A stretch of DNA of 64,000 bases from Eudromia elegans (lineage: Eukaryota; Chordata; Aves; Tinamiformes; Tinamidae): assembly GCA_003342815.1 (NCBI GenBank), contig PTEX01000147.1, positions 744,001 to 808,000 on the forward strand. Reading direction: 5' to 3'. Of this stretch, positions 48,701 to 59,900 are shown in pieces. Each line of letters begins with the position of its first letter. Positions within the stretch are counted from its first letter, which is position 1. The translations under genes and the position numbers were made by a program. The notes under the pieces are model-generated. The model was given only the letters and a program-made list of their open reading frames with translations, made no database searches and had not been told where the DNA came from.

Positions 48701-51212
48701 TTCCAAGGTCCAATTCCCATGAAGACCAGCATTTAAGTCCACTTCTTCTGACTCCAAGGTCTAATAATAAAAGAAACATTTATTGGTTTCTATTAAATTT
48801 CAATTTTAAACATTCTTAAAACAAGGTTTTGAAATAACTCGTCTCGATACTGCAAAGCAGTTAGGATTTCTTTACAGAAAATGCTGGAAAGTATTGGGTG
48901 CTTTGTAATTTTTGTCAAAACTCTATTCAAATGATCTGATATTCACAGTAAGCAGAATGATTTACTTCCCTTTCGACTTAATTGAATCAACTTTGCTAAA
49001 AGCCAGCAGGTATGTATAAAACTAAAGTTAAAACTAGCAAAATATCTAATGAAAATTGCAAGCCTGATTAGAAATGCTAATAACAAGTTAAAGGGAGTGA
49101 AAAACATCTAGTTAAGAACTAAAGAGGAGAATAAAATAAAACCAAATACTTACTGCTTGCACTTCTTGTTCTTCTTTCTTTGAATAGTAATCTTTCAAAT
49201 TTGCTCCTCGATCCCACTGAGATCCACTGCTACCAGGTGCTGTACCTAGACCATTATCTACAGGGGGAAATAAAAAAAGACAACAATAAAATGTTGCTTC
49301 CCCAAATCATACAGAAGAATAGAGACCTGTGGTGATGCATGCAGATGTATTGCCTGGCAGTCTCACAGGACATGAATACTGCCCCAGAGCTCACACAGTC
49401 ATTCATATCTCTGCCTCAAAACTACAGCTTCTCACTTGTAGTGTCTTCTGTAGGCAGAACTAAGGGAAGAAAAAAAAAAACAAAAAAACAAAAAAAAACG
49501 AAAACCACAGAAAAACACCACAACAATATATCTGTATTAAACCCACAAACATCTAAATTCTAGTATTCACACGATTACCTGTTTCAGCCTTTAGAATCAA
49601 ATGCGGAGGGAGAGGTCCACCCAAAGGAGAACTGGAATCAAGAGTATCTCCAGCCGCTCCAGGCATCACTTTGGCAGGGTTATTGCCACCTGCTGGCTAA
49701 GAAGAAAATGAGGAGAAATATCAACAGTTTGTACAAAGTGTTCAGTAATAGGCAAATCTTGTCTTTAAATAGGAAGGAAATACCCTTGATGAATATTTGG
49801 CTTTCTGTGGGTATTCTTTAACTGTATTCTCAACCAACAAGTAGCCCTGACTTAAAGTTAAGCAATTACAAAAACAATTGAATGATCAGCCAGGGAACAA
49901 ACAGTAGATATGGTCCAGATCTCATATCTAACACAGCTTTGCAATCAAGATTAGTTTTTGATATGAAGAAAGGCGCATCTTACCCCAAAAGTAGGAATTT
50001 CTTCAGTCTTCATTTCATTCACTCGAACCAAGTAATTGACAAAGTCCCGAGCAGCATTGCTCTGCGCATCTTTCTTGTTGGTAGAATTGCCCATGCCAAT
50101 GTAGTTAAAGCCTTCCACTCGAACCTGCAAATTAAAACACAAACCTGTGACAAATACAAGTGAAAGTGTCTTGAAAAGACAAAATTATTTGTCCTACAGC
50201 TCTTCAAGGTATAATCTGTGGCCAGAAAATATTTTATATCTATTAAAGAAAATATCAGCAGGCCATTCTCAAATGAACGAGTATTTCCCAAAACCTTGTC
50301 AAANAAAATGAATAATGCAGAAAGAGACCCTCCCAGCAAGCAGCAGCAAACTCTCTCCAGGTTCCTTTTCCCCCAGCCTACCTCAAACAACATGGACAGA
50401 ATTGAACTCGTGTGTCCTCTATTGCACTTTCGTGTTATTACAGCGAGCGAGTCAGCACACACTTCATGAACTTGCAGACACAGTTTAAAGCAGCCTCTTT
50501 CTATCCTGCTAGGTTATCTGAGAAGTTGCTACAAAATTCAAGTACACTACAGAAACATTTTGGAATTTCAAACTAACTTTCAAACTAACAGACATTTTAT
50601 AGATATTTTTCTGCCATCACTTCCCTTCATGGTAAATTCATTTTCCATTCCTATACATTTACATTCAGCACCATCACCAATTTCCCTANGCTTTGGATTT
50701 TTATTGCAGAAGTGTTCAGTAAAATATCCTCTTTTCTGCATGAAACAAAAGTGTACTTACATGATATAAGAGCATCTCCATGTAAGAGGAAGGAAAATAC
50801 AGAGATCCTCATTCTGATAGCAAGTAGCATATACTCAAAGCAGGGGCAAAAAGGGACATAACCATTAATCTCTAGAGGAGGTTCTGCCAGAAAACAGAGA
50901 AGCCCAAAAACTTTGGAAATACTCAGACGGAGATGCTTTCAGAGACACTGCATTACCAGCAAGGGATGACATAGGTGACGCCCAGCAAAAACAATTTCCA
51001 TGCACCTGCTCATTTGGAGTCACAGTATTCCCTCAAACCCCAACGTGCTGCTCAACCTCACTTCCAATACCATTAGTATTACTCTATCAGCAATGTGCTG
51101 TCAGTTTTGCTATGGAGTTTTCTGGGATGAAGGGCATAATGACAAATTCAACATGCTTAGTTCAAGTCTATGTTTGGTTGGTTGGTGGGGGGGTTTTTTG
51201 TGTTTTTTTTTN

Positions 51213-51249
<37 letters not shown>

Positions 51250-51965
51250 CAACTAATCCACTCAAGTAGCCTTGGGCTGAGCATCAGCTTCTTCTCAGGG
51301 ACAATCTGAATTTTAAGTTCTCTGGTGGAACATTCAGTACTTCAATAGCCAAGTACAGAGCAAGACTGTAACAGCATACAGACCAGGGCAACAGGACTTT
51401 CTTTAGTACATTTCAACAAAAGTTCTGCAAATGATTAAAACTTTTCTGGGCCACACGTGTGAATACAGAAACTAATGCAGGCAACCATCTTAAAACAATT
51501 TTATTATAAGGGGNTTTTTTCCAAAATACGCTATGCTCACAAACCAACTCAGTACACTTCAAGCCTACACAGGAGGAATTCAAACGTGCAACTACTCATT
51601 CAAGCTTCAAGTTTACCACTACTTTCCAACACCTTACACGGTAAGGAAGGAGACGCCTGCCCAGGCTGACGTTCAACCACGCAGGCTTTCGCCCACGAGG
51701 GGCTTCGCACTCAGCCTGCAACTCCCTTCGCCCTCGTCCAAGGAGCGCTGCACGCCCGCGCGGGGCCCTTCCAGACACACACACTCCGCCCGTGGGCGGC
51801 TACGCGCTGCTGCGCTGCGCCCAGGTGGAAGCCCGCAGAGCCCAGGCCCCGCACCTCGCACAGGAACGTCTGCCGGTTCTTGTTGCCCGCCGCGCGGATC
51901 TCGTAGTTGGGCGTCACCTTCCTCTTGCCGCACCAGGCGTACAGAAAATTCTTCACGTCGCCCAT
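27542..51965 (-). CDS. DHX9: ATP-dependent RNA helicase A (DHX9), 27 coding exons, complete
   Basis: DHX9 is a nuclear DEAH-box helicase that unwinds RNA, DNA and R-loops and couples RNA polymerase II to cofactors. Coding exons, high to low: 51965-51855, 50124-49984, 49696-49579, 49257-49154, 48760-48612, 45323-45277, 44607-44471, 43860-43771, 43670-43509, 42363-42286, 41957-41766, 41119-40978, 40523-40441, 40045-39889, 39324-39224, 38517-38304, 38090-37996, 37806-37733, 37053-36901, 35859-35699, 34626-34515, 33808-33647, 33486-33359, 32408-32179, 30144-30029, 28874-28674, 27779-27542. They sum to 3696 nt, or 1231 residues (human 1270), with all GT-AG introns in phase. Domains: dsRBD1 about 3-71, dsRBD2 about 167-243, helicase core with GATGCGKTT (K416), DEIH (510-513), [17 protein letters not shown] and [12 protein letters not shown], then HA2/OB, then a Gly/Arg-rich tail from about 1153. 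No break was found. Confidence 0.98.
28171..28220. repeat. Direct duplication in DHX9 last intron
   Basis: taaaacactaaattaagc occurs exactly at 28171-28188 and 28203-28220 (32-bp offset). It is a local duplication with no further recognised content. Confidence 0.75.
29146..29543 (+). mobile_element. CR1 LINE, 5'-truncated, with 3' end and octamer repeat
   Basis: The sequence reads through the terminal CR1 ORF2 region (gagctgggcctgttcagcct, gagaagagaaagctgagagg), then caggttgcccagagaggtgg, cctggacacc, agatgacctctagaggtccc and ttccaacc, and ends cattctatgattctatga, the octamer repeat that defines avian CR1 3' ends. Frame 29214-29462 is open and encodes the C-terminal end of the CR1 reverse transcriptase protein ([35 protein letters not shown]). 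It is inserted in the DHX9 intron between exons ending 30029 and starting 28874, in the opposite orientation to the gene. The bulk of the LINE is missing, so it cannot move. Confidence 0.93.
36901..37053 (-). CDS. DHX9: DHX9 exon with helicase motif VI
   Basis: Encodes [20 protein letters not shown] and [20 protein letters not shown], including motif VI (QRKGRAGR) with the arginine fingers needed for ATP hydrolysis. Both boundaries are phase 2. The acceptor is preceded within about 20 bp by an AT dinucleotide run (37070-37101) instead of a normal pyrimidine tract, although a short tttttaacag remains next to the AG. Confidence 0.96.
37070..37101. repeat. AT-rich dinucleotide microsatellite beside a DHX9 acceptor
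   Basis: An (AT)n tract of about 20 bases is preceded by imperfect ATAC units. It ends about 16 bp from the 5' side of a DHX9 coding exon on the minus strand. Confidence 0.9.
40441..40523 (-). CDS. DHX9: DHX9 exon with DEIH box (motif II)
   Basis: Encodes [20 protein letters not shown] and IHERDIN. The DEIH tetrapeptide (residues about 510-513) binds Mg-ATP. DEIH rather than DEAH is the normal sequence of this helicase, so it is not a mutation. Confidence 0.97.
41327..41370. repeat. TA/GA simple repeat
   Basis: Low-complexity atctatatatagagagatat and tagatatag-type units in a DHX9 intron. It is an impure dinucleotide microsatellite. Confidence 0.85.
41766..41957 (-). CDS. DHX9: DHX9 exon with Walker A (motif I)
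   Basis: Encodes [20 protein letters not shown] and [20 protein letters not shown], ending [16 protein letters not shown] is the ATP-binding P-loop (K416, equal to human K417). Both boundaries are phase 0. A (CCA)n run (plus-strand 41969-41985) sits just upstream of the acceptor. Confidence 0.97.
41969..41985. repeat. GGT trinucleotide run
   Basis: About six GGT units on the plus strand, read as CCA on the DHX9 strand, within 12 bp of the acceptor of the Walker A exon. It forms part of the pyrimidine-rich region there. Confidence 0.85.
45794..45850. repeat. 23-bp near-perfect direct repeat in DHX9 intron
   Basis: ataaatcccactgggaacct plus ggg at 45794-45816 recurs at 45828-45850 with a single mismatch (34-bp period). 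It is a tandem duplication of otherwise unrecognised intronic sequence. Confidence 0.8.
46981..47010. repeat. TA-rich simple repeat
   Basis: ctaatatatatatagatata-type low-complexity sequence in a DHX9 intron. Confidence 0.75.
51203..51249. repeat. Long poly-T tract with one N
   Basis: An almost unbroken run of about 46 T, preceded by a G- and T-rich lead-in, in DHX9 intron 1 (poly-A on the DHX9 strand). I see no SINE or processed copy attached and no target duplication. The embedded N and extreme length suggest that the exact length is unreliable. Confidence 0.8.
51855..51965 (-). CDS. DHX9: DHX9 first coding exon (start of dsRBD1)
   Basis: Encodes [20 protein letters not shown] and [17 protein letters not shown], 37 codons, ending at a phase-0 donor (tgcgag|gtgcgg). 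It is near-identical to the human N terminus. The ATG has G at -3 and G at +4. No convincing acceptor precedes it, so this may be the first transcribed exon. Confidence 0.97.
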
Positions 51966-52180
51966 GGCGCGGCCGTTAACGGTACTCTGCGGCGGCCGTT
52001 AACGGCCCTCGGCGAGGGCGGGGCTACTGGAGATGCATGCTCGTCCCCCTCGCCCCGCCCCACAGCATGGCGGGCGGGCGCTGCGACGGAGGCCGCGGCG
52101 GGACAAGAGAGCGCACGCGGAGCAGGGGCCAAAGGCCGCCTCGGTCGCCCACCGAAAAAAAAAGCTGGATGCCAAAAGCA
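51966..52180 (-). promoter_or_regulatory. DHX9: DHX9 5' UTR and CpG-island promoter
   Basis: GC-rich DNA begins inside exon 1 and extends to about 52180. Nearest the ATG are two palindromic elements, CCGTTAACGG at 51973-51982 and 51996-52005, exactly 23 bp apart; the second extends to a 14-bp perfect palindrome (ggccgttaacggcc, 51994-52007). Each half is a MYB-type YAACGG core. They could sit in the core promoter or the 5' UTR. There is no TATA box. Confidence 0.65.
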
Positions 52181-53946
52181 GCTCCAGGAGCCGCTCCAAG
52201 GCCCATCCAGCACTTTATGGGGACAACAGCACCACGACTCCCAAGACGGACGCTGCAGAGGCGCCTGGCGGAAAGCATTAAGATAGAGGGAAGGCTGGGC
52301 TGGCAGCCAGGAGCAAAGGCAGCAGACGAACCTTTCCTCACTCCAACCTCTACAAATAATTTACCTTCTGCTGCTCCTAGGACGCACGTTTACATGTTAT
52401 TCAACCATGAAGTCCTGCTGACTTGTGCAAAACAGCCCACGTTGGCTGAAGTTCAGCTTCCCCTAGTGCTCCCCTACAGCCTCAGCAACAGCATTTTCCA
52501 CATGAGATAAAGGAAACAGCAATACAAGCATTTTAAACAATGTTTTATAATCAATACTTAACACAGAAGTGAGTCACAAAATGACCAAAAGGTTTTCAAG
52601 ATTTGATAGTGACAATTATACAAATTACTGAACCAAAATAATTTGGATCTGTTAGAAAATAATCTTATAAATATGCCTTATCTTGGTGTCATGAATTCCT
52701 ATACGCCACATACTAAAACAAATCAGGAAGTTGCAGCACTAGAATTACAATATTTAGTGTGTCAGTTGAGATTTTAGAAAAGAGACAAACAATCAGTTCT
52801 TATTTTATGTTCATGGTTGTGTTTTTTTCTGAGCAAGAGTTAGACCATGACCTGCAGCACCCATGGCTGAGGTAGCTCTCTTCCCAAGTCTGAGAAGTGG
52901 GAAAAGCTTCCCTAAATTTCTTACAAATTCATGGGTGGGAGGAACAGAAGGAACCTGTACTAGTCTGAATTTATTAAATAATTACACGTTAGAAGGAAAT
53001 TAGTAGAATATTTCACACACAGGGTTATGAAAAGTTTAGAATCAGAGCTCCATGTTTCCCTGCTTCTTCTCCTCCCCTTCCACATACCCTGGTCCACTGC
53101 AATCACTGTTCAACACGAGAGCGCTGCCGCACCTTGCAGCCCTAGCAGTACAGACTATGGCACTTACATTTACAAACTACAAATACTCTCAGAAGAGAAC
53201 AGTTAAAACTAGGGGAGAGGGACAGGTCCAGGGTACAAAAGAGGACCTCTTAATTTGATCACAGATGCTCTCCTAATCAAGACTTACAGTTCAGTTATAG
53301 CTTCAGTTTCATTGCAAGGGGAGAAAGATGAAGAAATATCCATTCGTTAGTAAGCCAAAAGCTCAAATTACAAAAGTTTCTTCAAATTTTGCATTAATTG
53401 AAGGTGTGCTAAGACAATGAGGAAGGATAAAACCAGGATTTTACATGAGTAGGCAGTGCTCCAAAGCAACAGATTCCTTAGTTACTGCTGATAATGGACT
53501 ACGATTTCACAACAGAGTAAAATACCAGTCTGAACAAGCAGACAGTGTCATACCAGCATATACAAACATACGGCAGCGCTGGAGATGCTGGTGAAGATGG
53601 AGGAGAAGGACAAAGTATGTGGGAGTACTGGGAGTAGAGACAGATCTTCTTGTTTTCTGTGCAAAAGGAGCCAGGACCCTTCTACTGGGGAAAATGTCCT
53701 TACTTTAGAGATAACAGCTCATCGTGGGATGTGCAGGAGTCCAGGGAGATAGATAAGGTTAAATGAAAAGAGAGCTAGATGTGTCTCAACAAGACCAGCC
53801 CTAAGAGGAAGGGGCTCAGGCACCCAGCAAGTTCCTTGAAGGAAGTCACAGCTAAATCAGCCTGTCACGTGGGGAGTGTGCCAGGTGAGAGTGAGACCCA
53901 GAAAAGGGATTCGCTGTCCACGGGGAAAATCCACATGGAAGTGAAA
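52180..53946. other. NPL-DHX9 intergenic region
   Basis: Short spacer between the NPL stop and the DHX9 promoter; both genes read leftward. It must hold the NPL 3' UTR. A possible NPL polyadenylation signal is AATAAA on the minus strand at 52975-52970, about 970 bp after the stop, but this is unsure. No further gene was seen. Confidence 0.55.
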
Positions 53947-56900
53947 TCAGTCGGTAGGCCAGACCATGCTGTTCAGCTTGGCTTTGGCCTTGGCGATGAA
54001 CTCTTCCGAGGCCTGAACAAGTGGAAAACGTGGTGGTCCCATGGGAATGCCAGAAACAAAAGTCATTATTGCTTTAGTCTGAGCAACACCAAAACCTGGG
54101 CAGACAAAAGAGAAAGCAGGTAATTTACAGGTTATTTAACTCACATTCATACAGATTCTTTGCAGCTTGCATGCAGCATGTATAGCAAAAGTACAGTTAA
54201 CATGGTGTGAAAACCATGAAGCATGAAATCAGTTTCTCTACAACACTCCAGCTTTGGTGGTCTTACTGCCTTTTGTATTAAAAATAGTGTTTGTTTCTAT
54301 CAAATCACTCTATTTCAAAGGGTTTTGTCTTTATTCTCATTATATAGCACTGAGCAGAGTTATTTTAAAAATATAATCAAGAAAGGACAGACAAGTATTA
54401 GAGCTGCTTTTTCCTGCTGGGGCACCATGATTTGAGGTCAATGACTCTCAAAGCAAAGAAGGCAGAAATGGGCATTTGGAGACATAATAATAAAAACACA
54501 CAGAGGAAGAGTCAAGATAAGAGAAAGGTAAAACAATAAATCACGGAAAAACTATTTTAAAGATGTAAAACTTCACAGTAGAAGGAAGGAAGTGAAAGAG
54601 GAATCTTTTGGGGAGGCTTCCCTTTGGTGCCTGCCCTTTGTTCAACTCTCAGCTGCTACTAACTCAGGAAACACCATGTGCAACATTTTCTCATGAAATC
54701 TATCAGGAAGGAAATCCAGCAATATGATGCCTTCTGGAGCACTCCATCTCCTTTTTAATATAACAAAGGGCAAGGACTATGTAGAACTTACCTAGTTTGA
54801 TGACAAAGTTAAGAAATTCACCAGTGAGAAACTAGAAAAGACAAACAGCACTTTATTCACTCTGTCATGTGTGTAAGACAGAGGCATCTACAGGTATTAT
54901 GGTATTTACATTTTATACAACTGGGACACCGCTCTGGGAAACCTGGCCAGTCTATGGGAAATATTAATTCTATTCCACTGGAACAGGGAGAGAGAGAGAA
55001 GGATAGCATGTAAGAAAACCGTCATTCCTGTCATTATATCACTCCCTGTTCAGCATGCCCCTGCAGCTGTCTGGGAACACTGATAAGTCTCATGTCAGGC
55101 TGTAAAAGTTAATAAATCTCCATTTCCACTGCCCAGTAAAGAGGTTTCTAAAGCAGACCATCCTTTATTGTTAAAGTTTCATCTTACAGTCACTTTAAGA
55201 CAAAAGAGGGACGTCTTACATCCCAGTGGAAGATGAAGATATCAAGTACAATTTGTATGCTGCCTACCCAGAACATCTCACAAATCATCAAACAGGCCAG
55301 AATGAAAAAGAGCACGCCAGAACTGATTGGCAGCAGCTTTCCACATCCCCTCATACAAGGTATTCCCCAGAATCATGGTGCCTGGCCACTGTGGGGCTGT
55401 TCAGGATAAAAGGTAATCTGTACCTGATACTTCCGTGCTAATGAAAGGTCATGCTGCGCAAAAGCTTGCAACATCATGCTGTTCTTTTGACCCAAGTAGT
55501 TGTAGGTACTGAAAATAATAAAAATAAAATGTTTGGCAAATGCAAGGGAGGCTTAGAAGAATCACTGGAACAGAAAACGTAGCCCACAGGTCTTCTGTCT
55601 AAGTATTATCAGAATGAAGTGCGACAGATTTTCATGCAGTCTGGTGCACGTATTTATAGCGACAGGCTCATAAGGATGCCAAGCCCTAAAAAAAAACATT
55701 TAAAGCTTGATTTCTCTCCCTATTTCTTCCCAAATGAAACTGCTTTTCAAAATTATTGACAATAATAATGATAATAAAACAGTTAGGCAATACTGAAGGG
55801 CAATCAATTTTCTAGATTATTGTTCATTTAATGGATTGTCTACACAAGAGGAGAAATATACAATAATTCATCTAAGCAGCCCAGCGTGAAGAGGAAAAAG
55901 AACTAAAATTTGAACAGAGAAAACACTGTTCCAGAGACCTGTTTCTCACAGAGTGAAAAAGGCAGAGATTTAATCTCTCTAAGCTCTTACCCTACAATGA
56001 AGATAAATAAGTTTCCTATTTCAGAAAGGTGCTGTGAGGATAAAAGCATACATAATAACCCTTGGGTCACCTCACAAACTGCATCAAGAATCACCCAAAC
56101 TGGGACACTCAGGTCTGGGTTAAACAGTGGTGCCACTGCTGGCACTCAGGCTAGCTCATTGGCCTGCTCTCTACTGTGCTGCCTTTTCTTGCAAAGGCGT
56201 TCACTACTATAATAGAAGGTAAGGAGAAAAATCCTATGCAGAGAGTGGCAGACATATGAGAAAAGTGTTTATGGGAAGGGGAAAAGGAGTCCAAGACATA
56301 CTGACCTTCCAACCGCTCCATGTGCCCCTATTGCCAGTGCACTGAGCAGTTGCTAGTGTGGGATGGGAGAGGAGAGAAAGAGTATTTTTACTTTGTGTAA
56401 CAAACATTTTAGAAAGAAAAAGAAACAGCAAAACTATTTGGCACTCAATGTCCAGCTTTACTTTTTTTCCAGGCTGAAGCAAGACAATGCCTTAAGAAAA
56501 AAAATCATTAAGAGGAACCTCTTACCTCATCCACTCCATAAAGAAATACAAACTCTTCTCCATCATTCTTGTTTATACACTGTGCAAGGTCCAAGAGGTC
56601 TGTGTCACTGAACTTCACACCCTGGAAGGTTGGGATCTGCTCTTTTATCCCATGCAGCAACTCTTCAACACGAACTGTGCAGAACAGCAATCCCACATGA
56701 AGAAACACATCCCTGTCCTGTTAAACTTCCCTGCCTCCTCCCCAAGGGGGCACAGTGAGACTTAGTATTTTTACAAGTTTTTCACTGTTGGCATAAGCCT
56801 GGTAAACTATGTAAAGCAACAATTTCAATGTCATTTTGCCCAAAATTACATCACAATAATCTTTCCATCTTCCCTGAAGTATTCCCTTTTCCAGATCAGA

Positions 56901-59900
56901 AGGAAAAGAACCCAGAGAAATGAAAATTTGTGAACGAACTGGCAACAATTTACTTAAGGATAAATATAGGTTCATACACCCAAAGGCACCCCATATCTTA
57001 GTAAGAGATTATATTTTCTGTTCCTTATTCCTCTCCTAAATAGTGAGTCTTGCAGAACTCAGCCATTGAGTTTATTCGGGCCTGGCTTAGGAAGAGCAGA
57101 GCAAACAGTACTTACTCTTTACACCCGTCAGAAGAGGAATGTGATAGTAATAAAATGGAACAGCAGGAGCTTCAGCTGCGACTTCCCGTAAGAAGGCAAT
57201 CAGCTCATCTGGAAGAAAACAACCAACTGACCCCATAAGTGGAGGAGACTATCCCTGGTGAAAGGCAGTTCAGATTCACACAGTTGCAGTCTGTGGAAAT
57301 GCCATTTTACTGACTTGTACATTTCAGTATGACAGTGCACAGTCACAGAAGAGTAACATTTTAAGATAAGAGTTATTAGAGCAGATCTTCTTCCTTAGAG
57401 TCTTACTCACTGCATCCTCTACAAACCCTAGGCCACAGTCTATCTTCCTACTGACACAGCAGCAGGTAAAAGTAACGTGTTGAAATTTTTTAACCTTTCT
57501 ACTGTTGTCACAGCAAAGGTCTTCTGCTCACCTTTGGTGTTGTTCTTCAGCATTTACCAGTTTGATTGCTACTTATTGTGCCCTTGGCTATGAGTACAGG
57601 CCATTCTTGCAATGCATTCTCTCCTATTTCTGTGAGTTTTCATATGCTCCTTTTCACTCATAATTCAGACCAATCTTACAACATTTCTGTTACAATGTTC
57701 CACATTATTTGGTTCCCTCATATCATGTTTATTATGTTAAAAGCAAAATACTCAATACTAGAAGTTTTGAGGTAACGTGAGATGCGCAGAACTGAAGGAT
57801 GATAACCCTTCTAAGACCTGAGGTATGGCAACACTTGCTCCAGAAGGAACAGCACTGTCATCACTGCTCCTCAGAGCATATGAGCTCTCTTTTTCCACAA
57901 ATTACTGCTAATAACTTGATCAGGTCTAAAAACCACTCACCTTTGTTTGTGGGTTTGAAGAAGAAAGGGGTTATTACAGCAATACCACTTGCGCCTATGG
58001 CTGCTGCATGTCTTGCCTATAAAAGAGAGAAGATACCTGAAGGTAATCTGCTTTATTTATTATTATATTTATTATACGCACTGTGAAAATGAATTACATC
58101 ATTTACACACCAGCTCTTGGGAGTCCGGCAGACTCAGCGCTCCCACATGAATGATCACATGATCCAATCTGCATAAGAACAAAACCAGAAAATTTTAGTA
58201 GACTTCACTGACGGTGAAAAATATCAGACTTGCAAAATGAATCCATTCAGATGAGGGAGCCACAAAACAAGAACATTCCTGAGCTAAATTACTACTGAAA
58301 AGGATTTAAACCTGTGCTGACTTGAAGGGTAAACACATGGGGAAAATGTCTACACTGGCAAGCAGCTAGTGGTGAGAAAAAAATGCACATCTGCAAAATA
58401 AATCATGTATGAATGTTTCCTGCCATATCTGTAAGGCCATCAGGAGTGAAAAATCTTCATATTTTATTAGATGTGAAGATTTATATGGAGCTGGGAAAGC
58501 GGAAGAATATTAAGGCATATTGCTTTCTGAAGCCATTGCTTTGCAGAATTATGAGAGGAGCAGAGCAGCCTCATGGCATCTTCTTTAACTGTTAGCCTGC
58601 TCCATTCAACATAATTTCCCAATTTCCAGGTAATCAATTCCATTTCTGTGCTTCACTTTTACTTCTACACAGACTGTAAGTATCCACACCAGTTTATTTT
58701 CTCTCACTATACCTCCCACCCTAAAACACCTCCTCCTCTCCAAGAGGAAGCAGGACTGAGTAAAAGAGAACTGTGACAGGTACTGGGATGAAGGGGAGAG
58801 TAGACCTGTATTAGATACACAGCTAGACTCAGAAGTGCTTAAACACTTTGCATCTCAGCTTCCCCCATACCAAACCATTCACTGAATGTATTAAAACATT
58901 CTGAAATGCTCACAGGGCTTTAAACTGGCTGAACTCTTTTTTTCTTTCATTTCTTTTCAAGAATAAGAAAAGGGCACAACTCAGAGTCCTTTTTTTCCTC
59001 CCAGTCCCATAGTGTACCCAAGAGAAGATGAAATGGCTACCAGCTATCTATGTGTCAGTAACGACACTTTCTTCTATAAGGGACCTGGAAAACAAACCCC
59101 AACAACAAAACATCCCAAGAAAAGCCACCAGCAGACAGATGCGGCTCTGCACTCAGAGATGCCTGTATCATAACACGAGCTCTGGGATTTCCTGCTCCCT
59201 CTCAGCTACTCACTTGTCTTTTCCTTGGCGCACCCATTCTACTGCCAGCTGCTTCCTCTCCTGGACGCTGAGGGACAGGCCTTCTCCTGTTGTGCCATTC
59301 ACTGTTTCAATAAAACACAACACTCTTGCTGAGACCCTCCCTCCAGGCATTGGTTTTACTGAAGACGGTTATTGACATTTTTATGATAATAAATAGAAAC
59401 ATTTTTCTCCTAGTACACTTTCAGATAACAGTATTCCACATCAGTGGTTACACAGGGCTTACAGTGTTGTCAGCACTACATGCTTGGGTTCGAGATGTAG
59501 GTGTTTCAGCATCCATGGGAGGAAAAATGTGGAATCAGATGCCGAAACTGGACAACAGTGACAAAGGCATGTGGCAAAGGCCACACTCTGCTTCTCCTCT
59601 CGCCACTCTTTTGACTTAAATTTTGAGCTGAAAGCGCTGACCTCAGCTTACTTAAACATGCCATGCTGTGAACCAAGGTGTATTTTCCACCCAGCCATCC
59701 CTGCTGTGAGGGCAGAAGCCCTCAAAACAGTGGCAGAGCAAACAGATAAGAGCAGCAGTTACTGAGATATCATCCAGCACACTACAGATCTCTCCAAGAA
59801 GCCCATTCGTTGAGGAGTCTGTTGGATGCCATGGATTCCTGATTTTCTATCAGACAATTGCATCTTGTTCAGGTAGACGACAGAATCACTCAAGTGCTGC

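Noticed and set aside
51203-51249. Poly-T tract as the tail of a retroposed gene copy
   Set aside because: No adjacent cDNA-like sequence or flanking target duplication is visible; it looks like a plain homopolymer.
51596-52510. Several overlapping frames at the DHX9 CpG island
   Set aside because: Only the frame starting [11 protein letters not shown] is real (DHX9 exon). The others are low-complexity GC shadows.
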